A stretch of DNA of 64,000 nucleotides from Welwitschia mirabilis (taxonomy: Eukaryota > Gnetophyta > Gnetopsida > Welwitschiales): positions 203,655,381 to 203,719,380 of the forward strand of contig JBOZIK010000001.1 of NCBI GenBank assembly GCA_051453625.1. Reading direction: 5' to 3'. A program made the position numbers and the translations under genes. The first letter of the stretch is position 1, and the number at the start of each line of letters is the position of its first letter. Of the stretch, positions 45,137-57,560 are shown one piece after another. The notes beneath the pieces were generated by a model. It had not been told where the DNA came from and did no database searches. It worked only from the letters and a program-made list of their open reading frames with translations.

Positions 45137-47380
45137 TAGCCTCCTACTTAGCCTTATCAATCCCTAACAAATCGAGTGATTAACTATATTATTTACCAAT
45201 TTTACTAAGATAAATAGTAGTTAAAAAAATGTAATTTGAGTTTAATTTTATCATGTAGGAATAAATATTCAAAAGAAATTAATTAATATAAATAATGACT
45301 TTTTCCTATACCCCCACTTAAACACATCACCATAAAACAAATTAATGTCATACACATAAAAAAATTTATAATATGTAATAATAATAGCTTAGAAAATGAT
45401 TATATATATTCATAATATGAGATAGTGATATTGAAACTGATGTGTAAAACTTAAGTAGTGATAATCTCAAAGAATGATACTTTCAGACTTTATTAATGTA
45501 TGCTATAAGGATAAAGTAAAAGAGTAATCATAGCATTATTTTCCCTAGACAATTCTAAAACATAGCTATAGGAAAACTCCGTGAGTATACTACTATGCTC
45601 CTACTAAATATAGTTTATGAAATTTATTTAAGTACCATGAAATCATATCCAAATAACTCATCATAAGTATGTATTGAAAAAACTTAAACATGATCCTTTT
45701 TAAAATTATAAATTTTTTCTCAATATCTTAGAATAATGCTTAAAAAAGAAAAACATCCTTAATTACATAAAGTAAAAGGAATGATAATCATCCTATCTGT
45801 CAAATGACAGACGTGGGATAATAGTGCTCAAATGAGATGTTTGGATAGATAGAAAAAAATCCAAAAATTTCTAAAAGCAAGCAAGTAGTAAAAAGTAGCA
45901 AAAAATTATAAACATTATAGAAAGTAAAGAAAATTACTAAAAAAAATGGTTGTGATGGAAAGAGACTTATAGAAAAAGGGTGTTAAAGAGAAGAAAATGC
46001 AGTAAATAAAAGGAAGTAATGCTCAGGAGAACCCCACAAATATGCCTAAACTTAATAAGCCTAAAAAAAGTAATAACTAAAACTCAAAAAGTATCATCAT
46101 CACCTATTAAGAAGAGAAATAACAACCCTCATAAATAAAAGCTATAAATAGAATCAATAAGAAATGACTAGATAATTAAATCCAAAATATTATGTTGAAA
46201 AGGTATGGAAATGACTTTGAAAAGCCTAATCAAAATTACTAAAGAAAAGAAAAATAAAAATGAACAACTAGGAACATAAATAAGATTATTTACTTATCCT
46301 AAATTTTGACTTAACAAATTCTCATGGTAACAATCATAAAATCACTTGATAAAAAATGCATGACAGTATGTAAAAATTCCTAAAGTGACATTCAAATAGG
46401 AAATGATTATGATGATGTCAAGTATATTTAATGTTATTAAATATTAAATGATAAGATAAAAAACTAGAAAAACTTGAAGCCACTTTCTCACATATTAAAA
46501 CAAGACTAGAATTCAAAAAAGTAGAATGATTATGTAGAAGCACTATATGCAAAAAAAAAAAAAAAAAATCTAGAAAATAAGCAATGCTTTTGATGATACC
46601 AGGGACACCACTGATCTTATAGCCTTTAAGTAGAATTTTATTCTACAATGATGAGGGGAGTGAAATCACTTTCAAAGAAGTAAAGACCTATAAATCATGG
46701 CCAACTAAGCTCTTAGTGAAGCTCCCATAACTACCATATTGCACTGCTAAAGGCCCCTCTCAAGAAACTTTGCCTTAGTGTGCTTGTAATAGAACAACAT
46801 GTTGACCATGTTTTAAGATAAGAATGAGCATGGTCTTTATTTTTCTTTCCTTTTCTTTTCTTTCTTGCTTTCTCTTTTTTTTTCTTTTTTTGTTTTATGT
46901 GTGTAAAAATGGTTCCACATAATAAATTACTCATAGAAATAAAAGTGAATTAATGAAATGAGAAACAAGTAAGAGCATGCAAAAATAACTAATTACTCAT
47001 ATCATTAAAAGAGAACAAAAGAACCAACGCATCTTCATTCTGAATAAAGTTTATAGACATATAAATGTCTTAAGATTGGTGAATATAATCTCATCATCTT
47101 AAAATCTCCAAACAAATGATTACTAATCATGATAACTTTATAAATTAGTACATAAGTCAATTTAAAGATATTCAAGTGAAATCATGATGTCTACCTAAGG
47201 AATGAGTTAAGAAGAAATTTATATTATGATGAGAGAAAGGTCCTCCTCATTAAGAAAGACTTTTAAGACAAGTGCTTCTATAATGTTTAAGGTTTTATCA
47301 GTGGATGACTCATAAATTTTTAACCTTTGTCCATTGAGTTTTTAAATTTTCTTAGTGTTTGGATTGGAGATTTTAACTAA
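45137..47380 (-). other. Polypurine tract and 3' non-coding region of element E
   Basis: TAGCCTCCTACTTAGCCTTA (45137-45156) is the complement of the polypurine tract. No gene is seen. About 46580-46830 is the complement of the conserved non-coding block (TAAATCATGGCCAACTAAGC, then GTGAAGCTCCCATAAC). It includes an A-run of about 17 bases near 46551-46567 and a pyrimidine-rich run at 46840-46885. The envelope-position frame is absent. Confidence 0.6.
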
Positions 47381-48430
47381 GCCATTGGAATGTAATTTTT
47401 GTATAAGATAAGGATCTAATCATTTAAATGTTAACTTGTTATGTAAAAGGTTTACTTAGGTATTATATAAAAGGATAAGTAGACTAGGTTCAAATTGCTT
47501 ATGGAGAATCTTTTTATCATGTTTAAACTTCACTTGACATTTATGAATGAATTGAAAATGTATGGAATGAGTACTTTTTTCATCTAAATGGTCAATTTAG
47601 GCTAATCAAGTTCTAATATTTTCATCCAAGTCTATAAGGTTATGTTAATGGGTGGATTGATAGGAGTTCATATGGTTAGAAACCTAGAGAGTTGTGCCAA
47701 GTAGTTTGATAAGCCTAAAGAACATCATTAAGTTTAAAGGACCAAGTTTTCTTATTAATAAAGGCTAATTTTTTTAGCATCTTTTTAATTTCTCTATTTA
47801 TATTTTTGACTTGGTTATTAGTTTGAGGATGAAAAATATATATAATTTGATGTTTAATGTTAATAGATAAAAAAAGTTTTCAAAAAATGTTATTAATAAA
47901 ATAAGTTTTCTAATCACTTCTGATGATTCTAGGAAAACCAAAATGTTGAAAGATATAAGTTCAAATAAAATTAAAAATAGTTCAAGCATCATTTTTGGTA
48001 GTAGAAACAGCTTTAACCCACTTAGTAACATAATCAACAGCCACTAAGATGTAATTTTTATCATGCGAAGGTGGTTTATAAGGCCTCTAAAGTTAATCCC
48101 CTAATAATCAAAAGGTTTACATTTAAGCATAAGTTTAAGGGGTATATCTTAAAAATGAGTTAGGATACTATAATATTGATAAACATCACACCTTCTAGCA
48201 AAGCCAAATGAGTCTTTAAAAAGGGTTAACTAATAAAACTAGAGTGAATAATTTTTATTATTGTCTTTTGATCACTAAAGTATCCACTACATACCCTGCC
48301 ATGACAAATTTTAAAGATTTCTAATTTTTTCCATTCAGGCATACATTTACACATGATTTAATACTTGCATCTTTTATAAAGATAGGATTTATTCTACTCA
48401 TAGTCATTGATCCTATGAAGAAAAGATTTG
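47381..48430 (-). pseudogene. Integrase of element E, decayed
   Basis: On the minus strand from about 48420: a zinc-binding region with MCKCMPEWKKLEIFKICHGR (about 48355-48295), then IKIIHSSF, then core fragments RGLTLEAL (shifted; the I-N-F-V-G-P site, about 48100-48080) and VAVDYVTKWVKAV-type codons near 48040. The open stretch 48037 down to 47798 is an out-of-frame reading of the core and not a separate gene. Frequent stops. Confidence 0.7.
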
Positions 48431-48990
48431 TATTGGTTATAGTTCTAATGCTAAGCTATTTTCATAATAATAAGGTAGTTTACAATATCATCATACAAAG
48501 AAGCAAGATTAGTAGAAGAGATGGTATAAAGTTATTCAACAGCAAATTGTTCATTAGAAAAGGAATCATTTATGGAAAGTTCATCATGAGAGTAAGAAAT
48601 TTAAGATAGGTGATCTACAATGCTATTATGTTTTGCAACTTTATTTATGATTATGAGATTAAATTCTTTCATGAGAAGGATTCACTTACTAGAATCTTTT
48701 TGTTATGAGATAGTGTATAGTTGCATGATCAGTGTAAACATTAATGTAAAATTCAAGAAGATAATGTCAAAGATAATCAAGGAAAAATATTATGGCAAGA
48801 ATTTCTCTCTTGATAGTAGTGTAGTTAGATAGCCTTTGAAAAACGTTTTAGTAAGATATAATATAACTTTAAAATCATTTTCATATTTTTGGCTAAGAAT
48901 CCACTCACAACAATATTGCTTGCATCATACATAAGCTTAAAATCTTTAGTCTAATTGGAACCCATGATAATAGGTTTGAAAGAAATTTTT
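48431..48990 (-). pseudogene. RNase H of element E, decayed
   Basis: Minus-strand sequence near 48930-48840 gives ASNIVVSGFLAKKYENDFKV then LYLTKTFFK, matching the A/C sequence at the same place (YENDFKVIFYHRKSLFK in C). Later parts (INVYTDHAT-like near 48745-48720) are in other frames. The tether ends near 48600. Confidence 0.7.
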
Positions 48991-49810
48991 CTTTTAAGTG
49001 TATTAAAATATGGATCACTCTAATTAAATATAGCATCTTTTTAAAGTAATGAGTAAAGAAGTTTATAGATTTTAACATAATCATGAATAAAATGACAATA
49101 GAAACTAGAATTACTAAAAAATGATCTAACTTATTTGACATTGATCAGAGGGCTATGGAGTTTAATGATATCAACTTTTCTAGGATCCATATTAATCCCT
49201 TCTTTTGAAATATGAGATCTAAAGTTATTCAATGATTAATAAGAAGGAAACTCTTTTTACAACTCAAATGTAGGCCACTCTTTATACAATGATCTAGGAA
49301 TTTCTCTAATCTTTCTATGATTTGCTCAAATATTTTACTAAAGATGGAGAAGTCATCCATAAAGATTTTGATAGAATCTTCTATCATGTCAAAAACGATG
49401 CCCATCATTACTTATTGGAAAGTTTCAAGGGCATTGCAAAGTCCAAAGGTCATTCATCTAAAGGCAAAGATTTCAAAGGATAAGATAAAGACTGTCTTAC
49501 CTTAGTCTTCACTTACTATGTAAACCTAATTATAGATACTATACCCATCAAGAAAATAATAGTAAGCATGACCTTGGATTCTATCAAGTACTTGATCAAG
49601 AAAAGATAAAGGAAAATGATCCTTTTTAGTGACTTCATTAAGTTTTCTAAAATCAGTGCACATTCTCCATTTTCCATCCTTTTTTAAAACTACTATTAAA
49701 AGGATAATTCACTCACTATACATGATTCCAACATCCATAATTTTAATAATTTCATCTTTAACTATTTACTTAAGGATTGGGTTGAGCCTTTTTTAGGGTC
49801 ACCTAATAGG
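48991..49810 (-). pseudogene. Reverse transcriptase of element E, decayed but catalytic motif kept
   Basis: From about 49795 on the minus strand: RLNPILK, VKDEIIKIMDVGIMYSE, then LIVVLKKDGKWRMCTDFRKL and NEVTKKDHFPLSFLDQVLDR followed by YYYFLDGYSIYN, a run of about 65 codons without a stop (about 49715-49525). The catalytic segment EDSIKIFMDDFSI is intact, with FMDD at 49363-49352. This is the best-preserved fingers-palm sequence in the window. Stops lie just before it and after YSIYN. Confidence 0.85.
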
Positions 49811-50140
49811 TTTAGCATTACCCTTAAAGTAAATTTTGTATTGGGCTATGAAAATATGGATGATAGCTAAGTCTTTATGGGTCTAAGCAATGTCATCATT
49901 TTTAGAAGCTAAAAGTGAGATCAAGTTGGATTCTTATTAAGAAGTAAGAAGGTCTCTTATTAGTAGAGGTTTCTATAAATTATTGAATAGACAAATGTAT
50001 TTTAGACCCTTAAGCAAATCCTTAAGTTCTAAGTCGATATTTTTAGCTATCATCCTGTCTGTCGTGAGGATAATAGATGTGCAATGATACTTTGTAATAA
50101 AGTTTTCTCATAAGTAAACATGTTGATTTTTGTTAAAAGA
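49811..50140 (-). pseudogene. Protease-RT linker of element E
   Basis: Minus-strand KTLLQSIIAHLLSSRQDDS (about 50115-50055) is the counterpart of the L-P-V-I-I-x-A-x-L linker found in Athila-like polyproteins. Later codons toward 49811 are too eroded to read. Confidence 0.5.
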
Positions 50141-50770
50141 TCTTCTTTCTCATACTCAAAATAATGTGTTTTAGTTGGATCATCATATTGGTTCTTATAG
50201 CATTATTAATCTCTTCTTAATTGGCTGATATTGTAAAAACAAGGTTGCTTTAAGTTCTTCTTCTAAGTTAAACTCATCTCCTATGTTATTTTTAGTAGTA
50301 TCAAAAACTTAAATGACAAACTTTTTATTTTCTATATGATATTCCATCATATTTATTTGTCAATGATATAGTGGTTAATTACATAAAAGAATCTTCCCAA
50401 GAGTAGTGGATAACCCCCTCATGTTCTACCTCAATAATGACTACATCTATAAGGTAAAAAATATTTTTCAATTTGGATGACTAGGTCCTTGATAATTCTT
50501 AATGGCTTCTTAATTGAAGTATTAGCTAATTCAAAGATAATTCATATAGTTTTTATTATATTTTCTAACTCAAGTCTTTTACATATGTAAATAGGTAGAA
50601 TATTGATACTATCTTTCATATCAATTAAATCTTTTTGAATTCTTTTGTTTCCTTCCAAGGTGATACTCATAGTTACTACTCTAGGGTCTTTAAATTTAGA
50701 ATACTTTTCATAACTAAGTTGAAAATAGGTTAAGTAAGAAAAACGTTGCTAAGAATAATATGTTTTTATT
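50141..50770 (-). pseudogene. Retropepsin-like protease of element E, decayed
   Basis: Minus strand from about 50700: FKFKDPRVVTMSITLEGNKR, then KDLIDMKDSINILPIYICKR, LANTSIKKPLRIIKDLVIQI and, near 50400, LLLGR-F. The catalytic Asp is kept (I-D-M) but the following Gly is Lys, so the active-site loop is disrupted. There is one stop after the L-E-N-I-I-K-T-I segment. Confidence 0.8.
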
Positions 50771-52226
50771 TTCTTCTTACTAGGCCTTTCCACAACTTAA
50801 AATATTTAGGATTTTATTATAAGAGTTTCCAAAAGAATAAGTTAATGTTTAGTTCTTGCGTCAAGATTTTTAAATGCTTATCAAAATTAGGATTTGCATT
50901 TAACCTAACAAGCTAAATAATAGATGGTTTCTTCCCTTTGTTTTCTTGTGAAGAATTTTTAGTGCAGGTTCTAGCATGTGATGTCGACGGGAAGTTATAT
51001 GAGTCTAAAATTTCTACATAATCTTCTTCATTACTTTTTTCATTATTTTTGAAAGCTAAAACCTCATGAGTAGGAGGTTTTGTATCATTGCCACTTCTTA
51101 TTACTGCCTTTAAATCTCTCTTGACTTTATTTGGATTAGGTAAATGTTGAGATGCAAGAGCTCCTTATGGTATTTGACTAGAAAGAATCATTTATTGAAG
51201 CACATTCACTAAGTTTTTAATATTATTATTATCTTTTCAATATTGTTGTCAGTCTCTTCTTGCACCTTTTTTAATTCTTCTATGAAATCTCTAAGTGGAT
51301 CCTTTTGATTTAGTTTAAAATTAAAGTTATTTGATTGAAAGTTTAAATTTCTAAATCTATTCTCAAAAGGTTTCTATTATAGTTGTTCATCTAATTTTTG
51401 TTGAAATTATGGTTGAATTTTAAAGTTAGGTGATTTTTGGTTAAATGCAAAAACTTCCTCAAACATCTTCTCTTTACAAGTTGGTAATAAAGGACATTAT
51501 TTAATTGGATGAGAGTTATCTTCATAAATCTCACAAGTTAAAGTTAGGTTTTCATCTTTTACTACCTTTGTATTAACTATCAATTAAGTGTACTTCTCTA
51601 AAGTGGTGGTGAAATCCTTAATTAAATTAGTTGAGTTACCTCTCTCTTCTATCTTGTCATGTTTAACTTTCTTTAAATATTTTATTATTTGGCTTATAGT
51701 TTTATTTTTCTTAGTGGGTTAGGCCAAGTTTAACTTATCTCTACGAGGTTTTCCAACATACTCCATGAATATTCTAAGACTAAGTTCAATAATCTACCAC
51801 CACAAGAAAAGTCTATAAGTTATTTAGTCTAACTATTTAATCTATTATAGAAATAATTAACTAATTCTTCTTTACAAAATTTATCAATAGGGTTGGAATG
51901 ACTAGCCATGATAAAACATTCATATGTTGTGGCATAATCCTCATAAGGTTGTTACTAAAAGTTGGTAACTTTCTTTCTTCTTTTTCTTATGAAACTTTCA
52001 CTCAAAAATCTTTTGGTAAAAACCTTTTACACTCAACTTCATAATTTAAGACTCTTATATGGAATGGTTTTAAGCCAAATTTTTGCTCTTCCTCTAAGTG
52101 TGACTAAAAAATAATCATGTAAATATGATCACTAATACATTTCTTTCCATTTCCTGAGATAAGCACGAGTTGTTCAATATCAGCATGATGTTGGAAAGGG
52201 TCTTTCTTAGGTTTCCCTAAAAAAGT
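50771..52226 (-). pseudogene. Gag of element E, decayed
   Basis: Minus strand. Near 51540-51470: LTCEIYEDNSHPIK, stop, CPLLPTCKE, a CCHC zinc knuckle in which the second Cys is Tyr and the Trp before the last Cys is a stop; both fit G->A changes. Near 51100: IRSGNDTKPPTHEVLAFKNN, the L-R-S-G region. Near 50960-50800: LVRLNANPNFDKHLKILTQE, NINLFFWKLL and NPKYFKLWKGLVRRK, the conserved gag-protease junction. The capsid part near 51900-51780 has YECFIMASHSNPIDKFCKEE-like codons then YYSGL-type residues. The N-terminus is cut by the gap at 52227-52263. Confidence 0.75.
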
Positions 52227-52263
52227 NNNNNNNNNNNNNNNNNNNNNNNNNNNNNNNNNNNNN

Positions 52264-53048
52264 ACATTTACATTTAAAGTAGAAGTTTCTATTATGCTTA
52301 GTATACTAGACGAAGCAACTTGCTTTAATTTTTACAATGATTTCAACATACTTGAAGAAGGAATAACATGATCTACTTCTATACTATAATTTTTTTTAGA
52401 AAAATCTAATTTTAAAATAATAAAAGTAGAAGAATCTTCTTTTTTAATTCTTAGAATCTACATACCTAGGGTGTGCATACCTAGATTTTTCTCAAAGTTG
52501 AATAATCCTTTTTTGATATTTTATTTAATCAAGTTCTGCTCTCTTTGATATTTTATCTTTCTACTAGAATTCATCATATCCTTACATATTCAATTAGAAA
52601 ATAAAAAACTAAAATGAAAAATAATTAATTGTTATCCACTTCATTGTGGAAACAATAAGGGAGATGGTAATCACAACAATAAAAAACTAAACTCAAATAA
52701 AAATTACCGAAACTAGAAAACTAGACTATCATCTAGGCTGTCATGAAGATGATAGAGAAGATGATAGTATTTTTATTACTAATCTAAAAACAAAAAGAAA
52801 AATTTCAAAAAATAAAATAAATTCAAAACTTTAATAATATCATTTCCAATGTTATCGGAATGACAAAAAGAATAATAGAGCTCCCTAAAGCTATAGACAA
52901 TAAAAATTACTGAAAATATACCTACTTAAACTATGCTAAAAATACAATAATATTTTAAATAAATAACCTAAATAGAAATTTAAGGTACTTACATAGATAG
53001 TCACAATCCTCCAACTCCTTGTGACCTTCCCTAACAATGAAACCAAAA
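52264..53048 (-). other. Leader and primer-binding site of element E
   Basis: Directly inside the LTR the minus strand reads TTTTGGTTTCATTGTTAGGG then AAGGTCACAAGGAGTTGGAG, the tRNA-Asp-type primer site in mutated form. The leader has no open frame. Words at 52631-52668, 52726-52767 and 52840-52878 repeat the ATCATG.AGATGATAG theme. Confidence 0.75.
52631..52878. repeat. Three inverted-repeat words in leader of E
   Basis: TTATCCACTTCATTGTGGAA (52632 on), CTGTCATGAAGATGATAGAG (52738 on) and ATGTTATCGGAATGACAAAA (52849 on, interrupted). Spacing between the words is about 100-110 bases, and each is followed by a GAnnATGATAG or AATAATAG box. Confidence 0.55.
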
Positions 53049-54293
53049 TGTTGTGGTGCAAATTTATGCAATCTTTACATCCTTTAGACAAAACCTGTAA
53101 ATCATAATGCTTGTAGAAAGCACACACTAAGATAGATAGGAGTTAACCCAAATGTTGTAATCCATTAAAGACACTAAACCAAAAGTTAGAGAATTGATTT
53201 TCAAAAGTATTTTTGATCTTTTTTATTTTAGTAAATGAAAGTAAAAAAAATATAAAAATAGAATGCAATGATAAATGATGCTAAAATTCAAGTAATAAAA
53301 ATGGAAATTAGATGGAGTCTATTTGGACTCTAATCCTCTTATCATAAGAAATATTTTTGTATAAGTTAGATTAACTAGGAAGAGTTCTATTATTTACTCC
53401 TAGCCAACATAAAGTATAAGAATTGCCAAATAGTGCATGGATAATGCAATATAGAATTGGAATTAGATAGTAATGCAAATCTAAACCAATGAAATTAACC
53501 TTAACAAAGGTTTTCATTATGATCTAAATAAATTATATAACTATCACTAAATTATAATCAACTTAAACCATAAGTGACATTTACAGAATTATTATGAAAA
53601 TATTAATTGAATTAATTATGATCTTTTATATCCACTTATAACAAAGTAGTATCACCTCAATGGAGGATATTCAACCCAGAACTAAGGTAAACTCCTATTT
53701 GTAGCTACTGAATGGACTCTTATCCTTCAAACTTCCATAATAAGAACATTGAGTATAAAAGATGGAAAAATAAGTGGGAAAAAAGGAGTGTTTTAATATT
53801 TTTACATTGAATTTCTAGAATCTTAACCCTAGGAGTCAGAGAAAAAACCCTAGTAGATCAAATGGGTTACATGATCCCATTACAAAGATAATCCTTTCTG
53901 TCTATAAAAAATAACTATCATCCTAACTATTATGAGGAGAACAATGGGAATATTACTCCTTTTCAAAATATGGTCCATTAGCTTTAGGCCCCATAATCAA
54001 CTCCACAAGCTTTATCCATGTAAAAGTGATGTCATCTTGGTTGTCATGGAGATGATGGAGGGGACTATAGGATTCTTCATCATCTAGATCTAGAAAAAAT
54101 TAGTCTTCTGCATGGTAAATCCTTCCTTCAAAGTATGAAGTATTAAAAAAAGCCTTATATGCCTTAAAATATGCTAAGAATTACATTTTTCAGTGATCAT
54201 CCTATTAGTTCTCCATAATCATTAGCCTATATAAATGTCCTATAAAAGTACTTAAGATACGCAATCAAATTCCTATAATTAAGCATCACAACA
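53049..54293 (-). repeat. 5' LTR of element E, containing the empty site of C
   Basis: It starts TGTTGTGGTGCAAATTTATG and ends AAGCATCACAACA. It aligns with 31768-32855 plus 44964-45136, and at 54120-54150 runs unbroken through CCTTCCTTCAAAGTATGAAG, the position at which C is inserted in the partner. Two words lie near 53926 and 54040. Confidence 0.85.
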
Positions 54294-54298
54294 TAGTC

Positions 54299-54840
54299 CT
54301 TTAGTTTTTTATAGTTCTCATCCTTTTTCATCCCTCTAATATAATGATAGTAATTTGGCTTTAAATTTTTATAATTACTTTAAGATAATCTCATCTACTA
54401 AGCGTATCTACAATCTTATTTACTTTACTTTTATGGTATAAAATCTCTAGATTAAAATTACAAAGAAACTTCATCCATCTTTTTTACCTAAGGTTTAAGT
54501 TTATTTAAGTAAAAGTGTATTTTAAACTTATATGATCTATTCAAACTTGAAAATTTACACTACAGAGATAATTCTTTCACAACTTTAAAGTAAAAATTAC
54601 TATAATTAATTCAAGATCATGAACAGGATAATTTATCTTATGATTTTTAAGTTATCTTGATTCATAAACTAATACTCTTTTGTCTTGTTAAAGCACTACT
54701 TTAAAACCTTTTCTAAATGCATCAGTATAAACTAAAAACTTATTTGAATCATCTAGTATTGCTAAGCTTAGAGTACTAATTAAGAATTCTTTAATATGAT
54801 TAAATAAAAATTGATGTTTTTTTTGTCTATTGAAAATCTT
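54299..54840 (-). pseudogene. Chromovirus-type RNase H, decayed (element F)
   Basis: Minus strand from about 54760: DSNKFLVYTDAFRKGFKVVL, stop, QDKRVLVYES, then KNHKINYPVHDLELIIVIFT, LCSVNFQVxIDHISLKYTFT, NLNLRxKRWMKFLCNFNLEI and KVNKIVDTLSR (to about 54385). This is the Ty3/chromovirus RNase H order, from V-x-T-D-A-S to A-D-A-L-S-R. It is the 3' neighbour of RT and runs into the insertion point of E at 54298; integrase continues at 31762. Confidence 0.85.
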
Positions 54841-55720
54841 ATTTTTCTTTAAAAGTTTTATTAATGAAAAAGCTATCTCGAATAATTTGACAATGATATA
54901 ATTATAGTACCTAGCAAGACTAAGAAGGCTTTTAGTATTAGTAACATTTGTAAATAGTAGTTATTTCATGAGTCTCTAACTTTATTTTAATCCACTTATA
55001 TATCTTCCTTAGATATTACATAACTTAGAAATTGAATGGATTCCCTTTAAAAAGAGGAGTTTTTCATGTTAGCATATAATTAGTGATTTCATAAAGTATG
55101 TAATACTATTATTAAGTGTTTCTCATGCTCTTCATAACTCTTAAAATAAATAAGGATATCATCAGTAAATATTATTACAAAAGAATCAAGATGTGGTTAA
55201 AAGATATGATTCATAAAACTCATAAATATTGTAGAGGTATTACTTAAACTAAAGGCATAACATTGAACCCATAATATTTATAACAGGTTCTAAATGTTGT
55301 TTTATAAGTATCTTTTTCCTTAATTTGAAATTTATGATATTTAAATTTTAAATCAACTTTTGAAAATACCTTAACTTCCTTAATCCAATAAAAAAGGTTA
55401 TTTACTCTTAGTACTGGATACTTATTCTTGATGGTGACCTTACTTAGCTATCTATAATAAATGCATAATGTTACTGTTTCACCCTTCTTCTTTATAAATA
55501 ATATAGGTGTTCCCCATTATGATACATTAGAATGAATAAATACTTTTTGTAAGAGTTATTAAAGCTAAATTTTTAATCCTTTTGTTTATGTAAGAGACAT
55601 TTTATATGATTCCTTAGAAATTATTTTAGTTCTTGGGATTAATTTAATGAAAAACTTAACTTCTTGAAGTGGTGGCATTCTTAGTAATTCTATTTTGAAT
55701 ATGTTAAGATACTTTTAGAC
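54841..55720 (-). pseudogene. Chromovirus-type reverse transcriptase, decayed (element F)
   Basis: Minus strand from about 55510: GTPILFIKKKGETVTLCIYY, stop, LSKVTIKNKYPVLRVNNLFY, VKVFSKVDLKFKYHKFQIKE, KDTYKTTFRT and, after a frameshift, HLDSFVIIFTDDILIYFKS with the catalytic FTDD intact at 55169-55158. The palm motif R-x-x-Y reads K-F-K-Y. The sequence before 55510 (PPLQEVKFFIKLIPRTKIIS) is the conserved run from protease into RT. The family assignment rests on IKNKYPxxRxxxLF and FxDDILIY, typical of chromoviruses rather than Athila. Confidence 0.85.
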
Positions 55721-56215
55721 TATTAATATAATATTTACTAAAGTTTCTCCTTATTTCAAGCTAATTTATTTTGGATATAGCATATAAACTAGTAAACCTA
55801 TCTTAATATCTCTTTTTATATGTTTTGTAGTAATTAAAATTTTCACTGTTAATTTGTAATGAACTTGAAAGATTAGTCTTTGACCATAATTCATCATTTC
55901 TACTTAATTATTTTCACAATTTATAACTGCACTATTCTACATTAACCAATTCATACATAAAATAATGTTATAGTTTCCTGAGTTAATAATAATTAGTTGG
56001 ATCTGAAAAATCTTCCCCACTTATGGATAAAGTACAATTTTGTACTTGCTACTTAACATTTTACATAGACCCATTTGCTAGTTCCATACATTCCTCAATT
56101 GAAGTACAATGTATTTTTTATCTTATAATAATCTTAGCGATATGAAGCAATGAGTCATTCCATAATAAAAAAAAATAATTACTTTAAAAGTAGATTGGTT
56201 ATTTTAAAATAAGAT
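55721..56215 (-). pseudogene. Chromovirus-type protease, decayed (element F)
   Basis: Minus strand: a segment FFYYGMTHCFIS near 56180-56145 stands where the family has D-S-G-A-T-H-S-F-I-S, so the catalytic Asp is Tyr. Farther on, YNIILCMNWLMQNSAVINC (about 55970-55915) matches the I-L-G-M-D-W-L motif. The enzyme would process the polyprotein. Confidence 0.7.
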
Positions 56216-57560
56216 ATAAAGTTAGAAAAAAGTTCAAGAGAGCCTGGGTGCCTCTTGACCTAGTGGCACAGAAGGTAAAAAAGATAATAAACCAAATCGT
56301 CTAAATTCTCCCATATGGGCTTTTGGAAAATACATCCCAAAACATGCACAATTAAATTTGGATATTTTGAATAGATGATACAATGATTTTCATTAAAGAA
56401 AGATTATTTACAATTGCTCTTGAAATGTTCCCTTTAACAGGAACTACCAACTACACTTAGAACAAAGTTTTCTTTTATACCTTTGGCAAGGGATTTAGAG
56501 AAAAAAATTTTATTATTTTTATAAATTGTATTTAAAACCTCTAATTATGAAAAAAACTATAAAGGAATTCACAATACTCTACATATTTTGTGTTGTTTGA
56601 CTAAATCAGTAGCTCAGGATTCTTAGTTTATGATATCGAGATCAAATTCAGAGAATTGAACTCCTCTTAATAGAATCATTAAGGATGATCTCCATATAGC
56701 TTCTAGTTTTTTAGAAAGTCTTCTATTAAAGTTTTCATGGTTAGGAATATGTTGAAGTAAGTCTAATAAGAATCAAATTTCTACAATTTTAAAAAGATAA
56801 AAAAGTGTAAGTGTTTGGAGTAATTTTTGTAATTAGATTACTAGTACTGAAATTTATCTTTACATTAGATGGTTTGTTGTTTTTATTAAACTAAAATATT
56901 AATAAAAATGAGAACCAAAAAAGAAAAGGTCATATGTAGATAGTGCAGAACCATATGACTAGATTACTTAAGAGGCTTGTGCCCAAAGAAAGTCATGAAT
57001 CCATCCATTAATAATTATAGAACTTTATGTAAAGCTTATTCCTGTGATATGAGTTAATATATACTACACTTTTGATGGTGTAAAATTTTCATTAAAGACT
57101 TGTCTAAATAAATGGTTGGATGATGGATTTCAAATTAAAAATTTATAACCATTTTGTTTAGAACCTTGGCATAATGCTTTTGTTACTAATTATAGTCTTG
57201 AGGATATTTATACCCTATAATAAATAAGGAGGATATAGTAATACTATGGATAGCCCAGTATTAATTACAAGTAAAATTATGCATAAAGGAGCATTCTCCT
57301 ATATTTCTAGACATATGCAACTCCATACATTTAATAATACAATATTAAACTAGTATAATCAATTTTTTTATCACACAACACTATAATTATTTGCTTTTTC
57401 TATAGAAGAGACTATAAATCAGAAATATGAAATTCAACCTTTACTCTGTCCCCCACTAATATTAGTATTTTCTTTTATTGAATCTTGCTTGAAATATAAG
57501 CTAAAATAGTTTTTTGATTATCCAATAATACTTAAAAAAGACTGGTAGGATACGCTTCAG
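56216..57560. other. Unexplained insert between gag and protease of F
   Basis: The gag zinc knuckle (about 57800) and the protease active-site segment (about 56170) are about 1.6 kb apart, roughly 1 kb more than the usual spacing. The extra DNA has no recognised motif. Near the left side is TTCAAGAGAGCCTGGGTGCC then CTAGTGGCACAGAAGG, noticeably less AT-rich than the surroundings. The boundaries are inferred only from loss of homology. Confidence 0.35.

Larger units (their letters stand above)
31763..54298 (-). mobile_element. Element E: Athila-like retrotransposon inserted in F
   Basis: E spans 31768-54293 on the minus strand, flanked by TAGTT (31763-31767) and TAGTC (54294-54298), a 5-bp target duplication with one mismatch. 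Without the nested element C it is about 10.4 kb. Element order is 5' LTR 53049-54293, primer site and leader, gag, protease, RT, RNase H, integrase, 3' non-coding region, polypurine tract at 45137, and 3' LTR 31768-32855 plus 44964-45136. It interrupts the pol of F between RNase H and integrase. It has no envelope-position frame. Confidence 0.85.

Noticed and set aside
47798-48037. 79-codon Leu-rich minus-strand frame
   Set aside because: Shifted reading of the integrase core of element E, parallel to 4315-4569.
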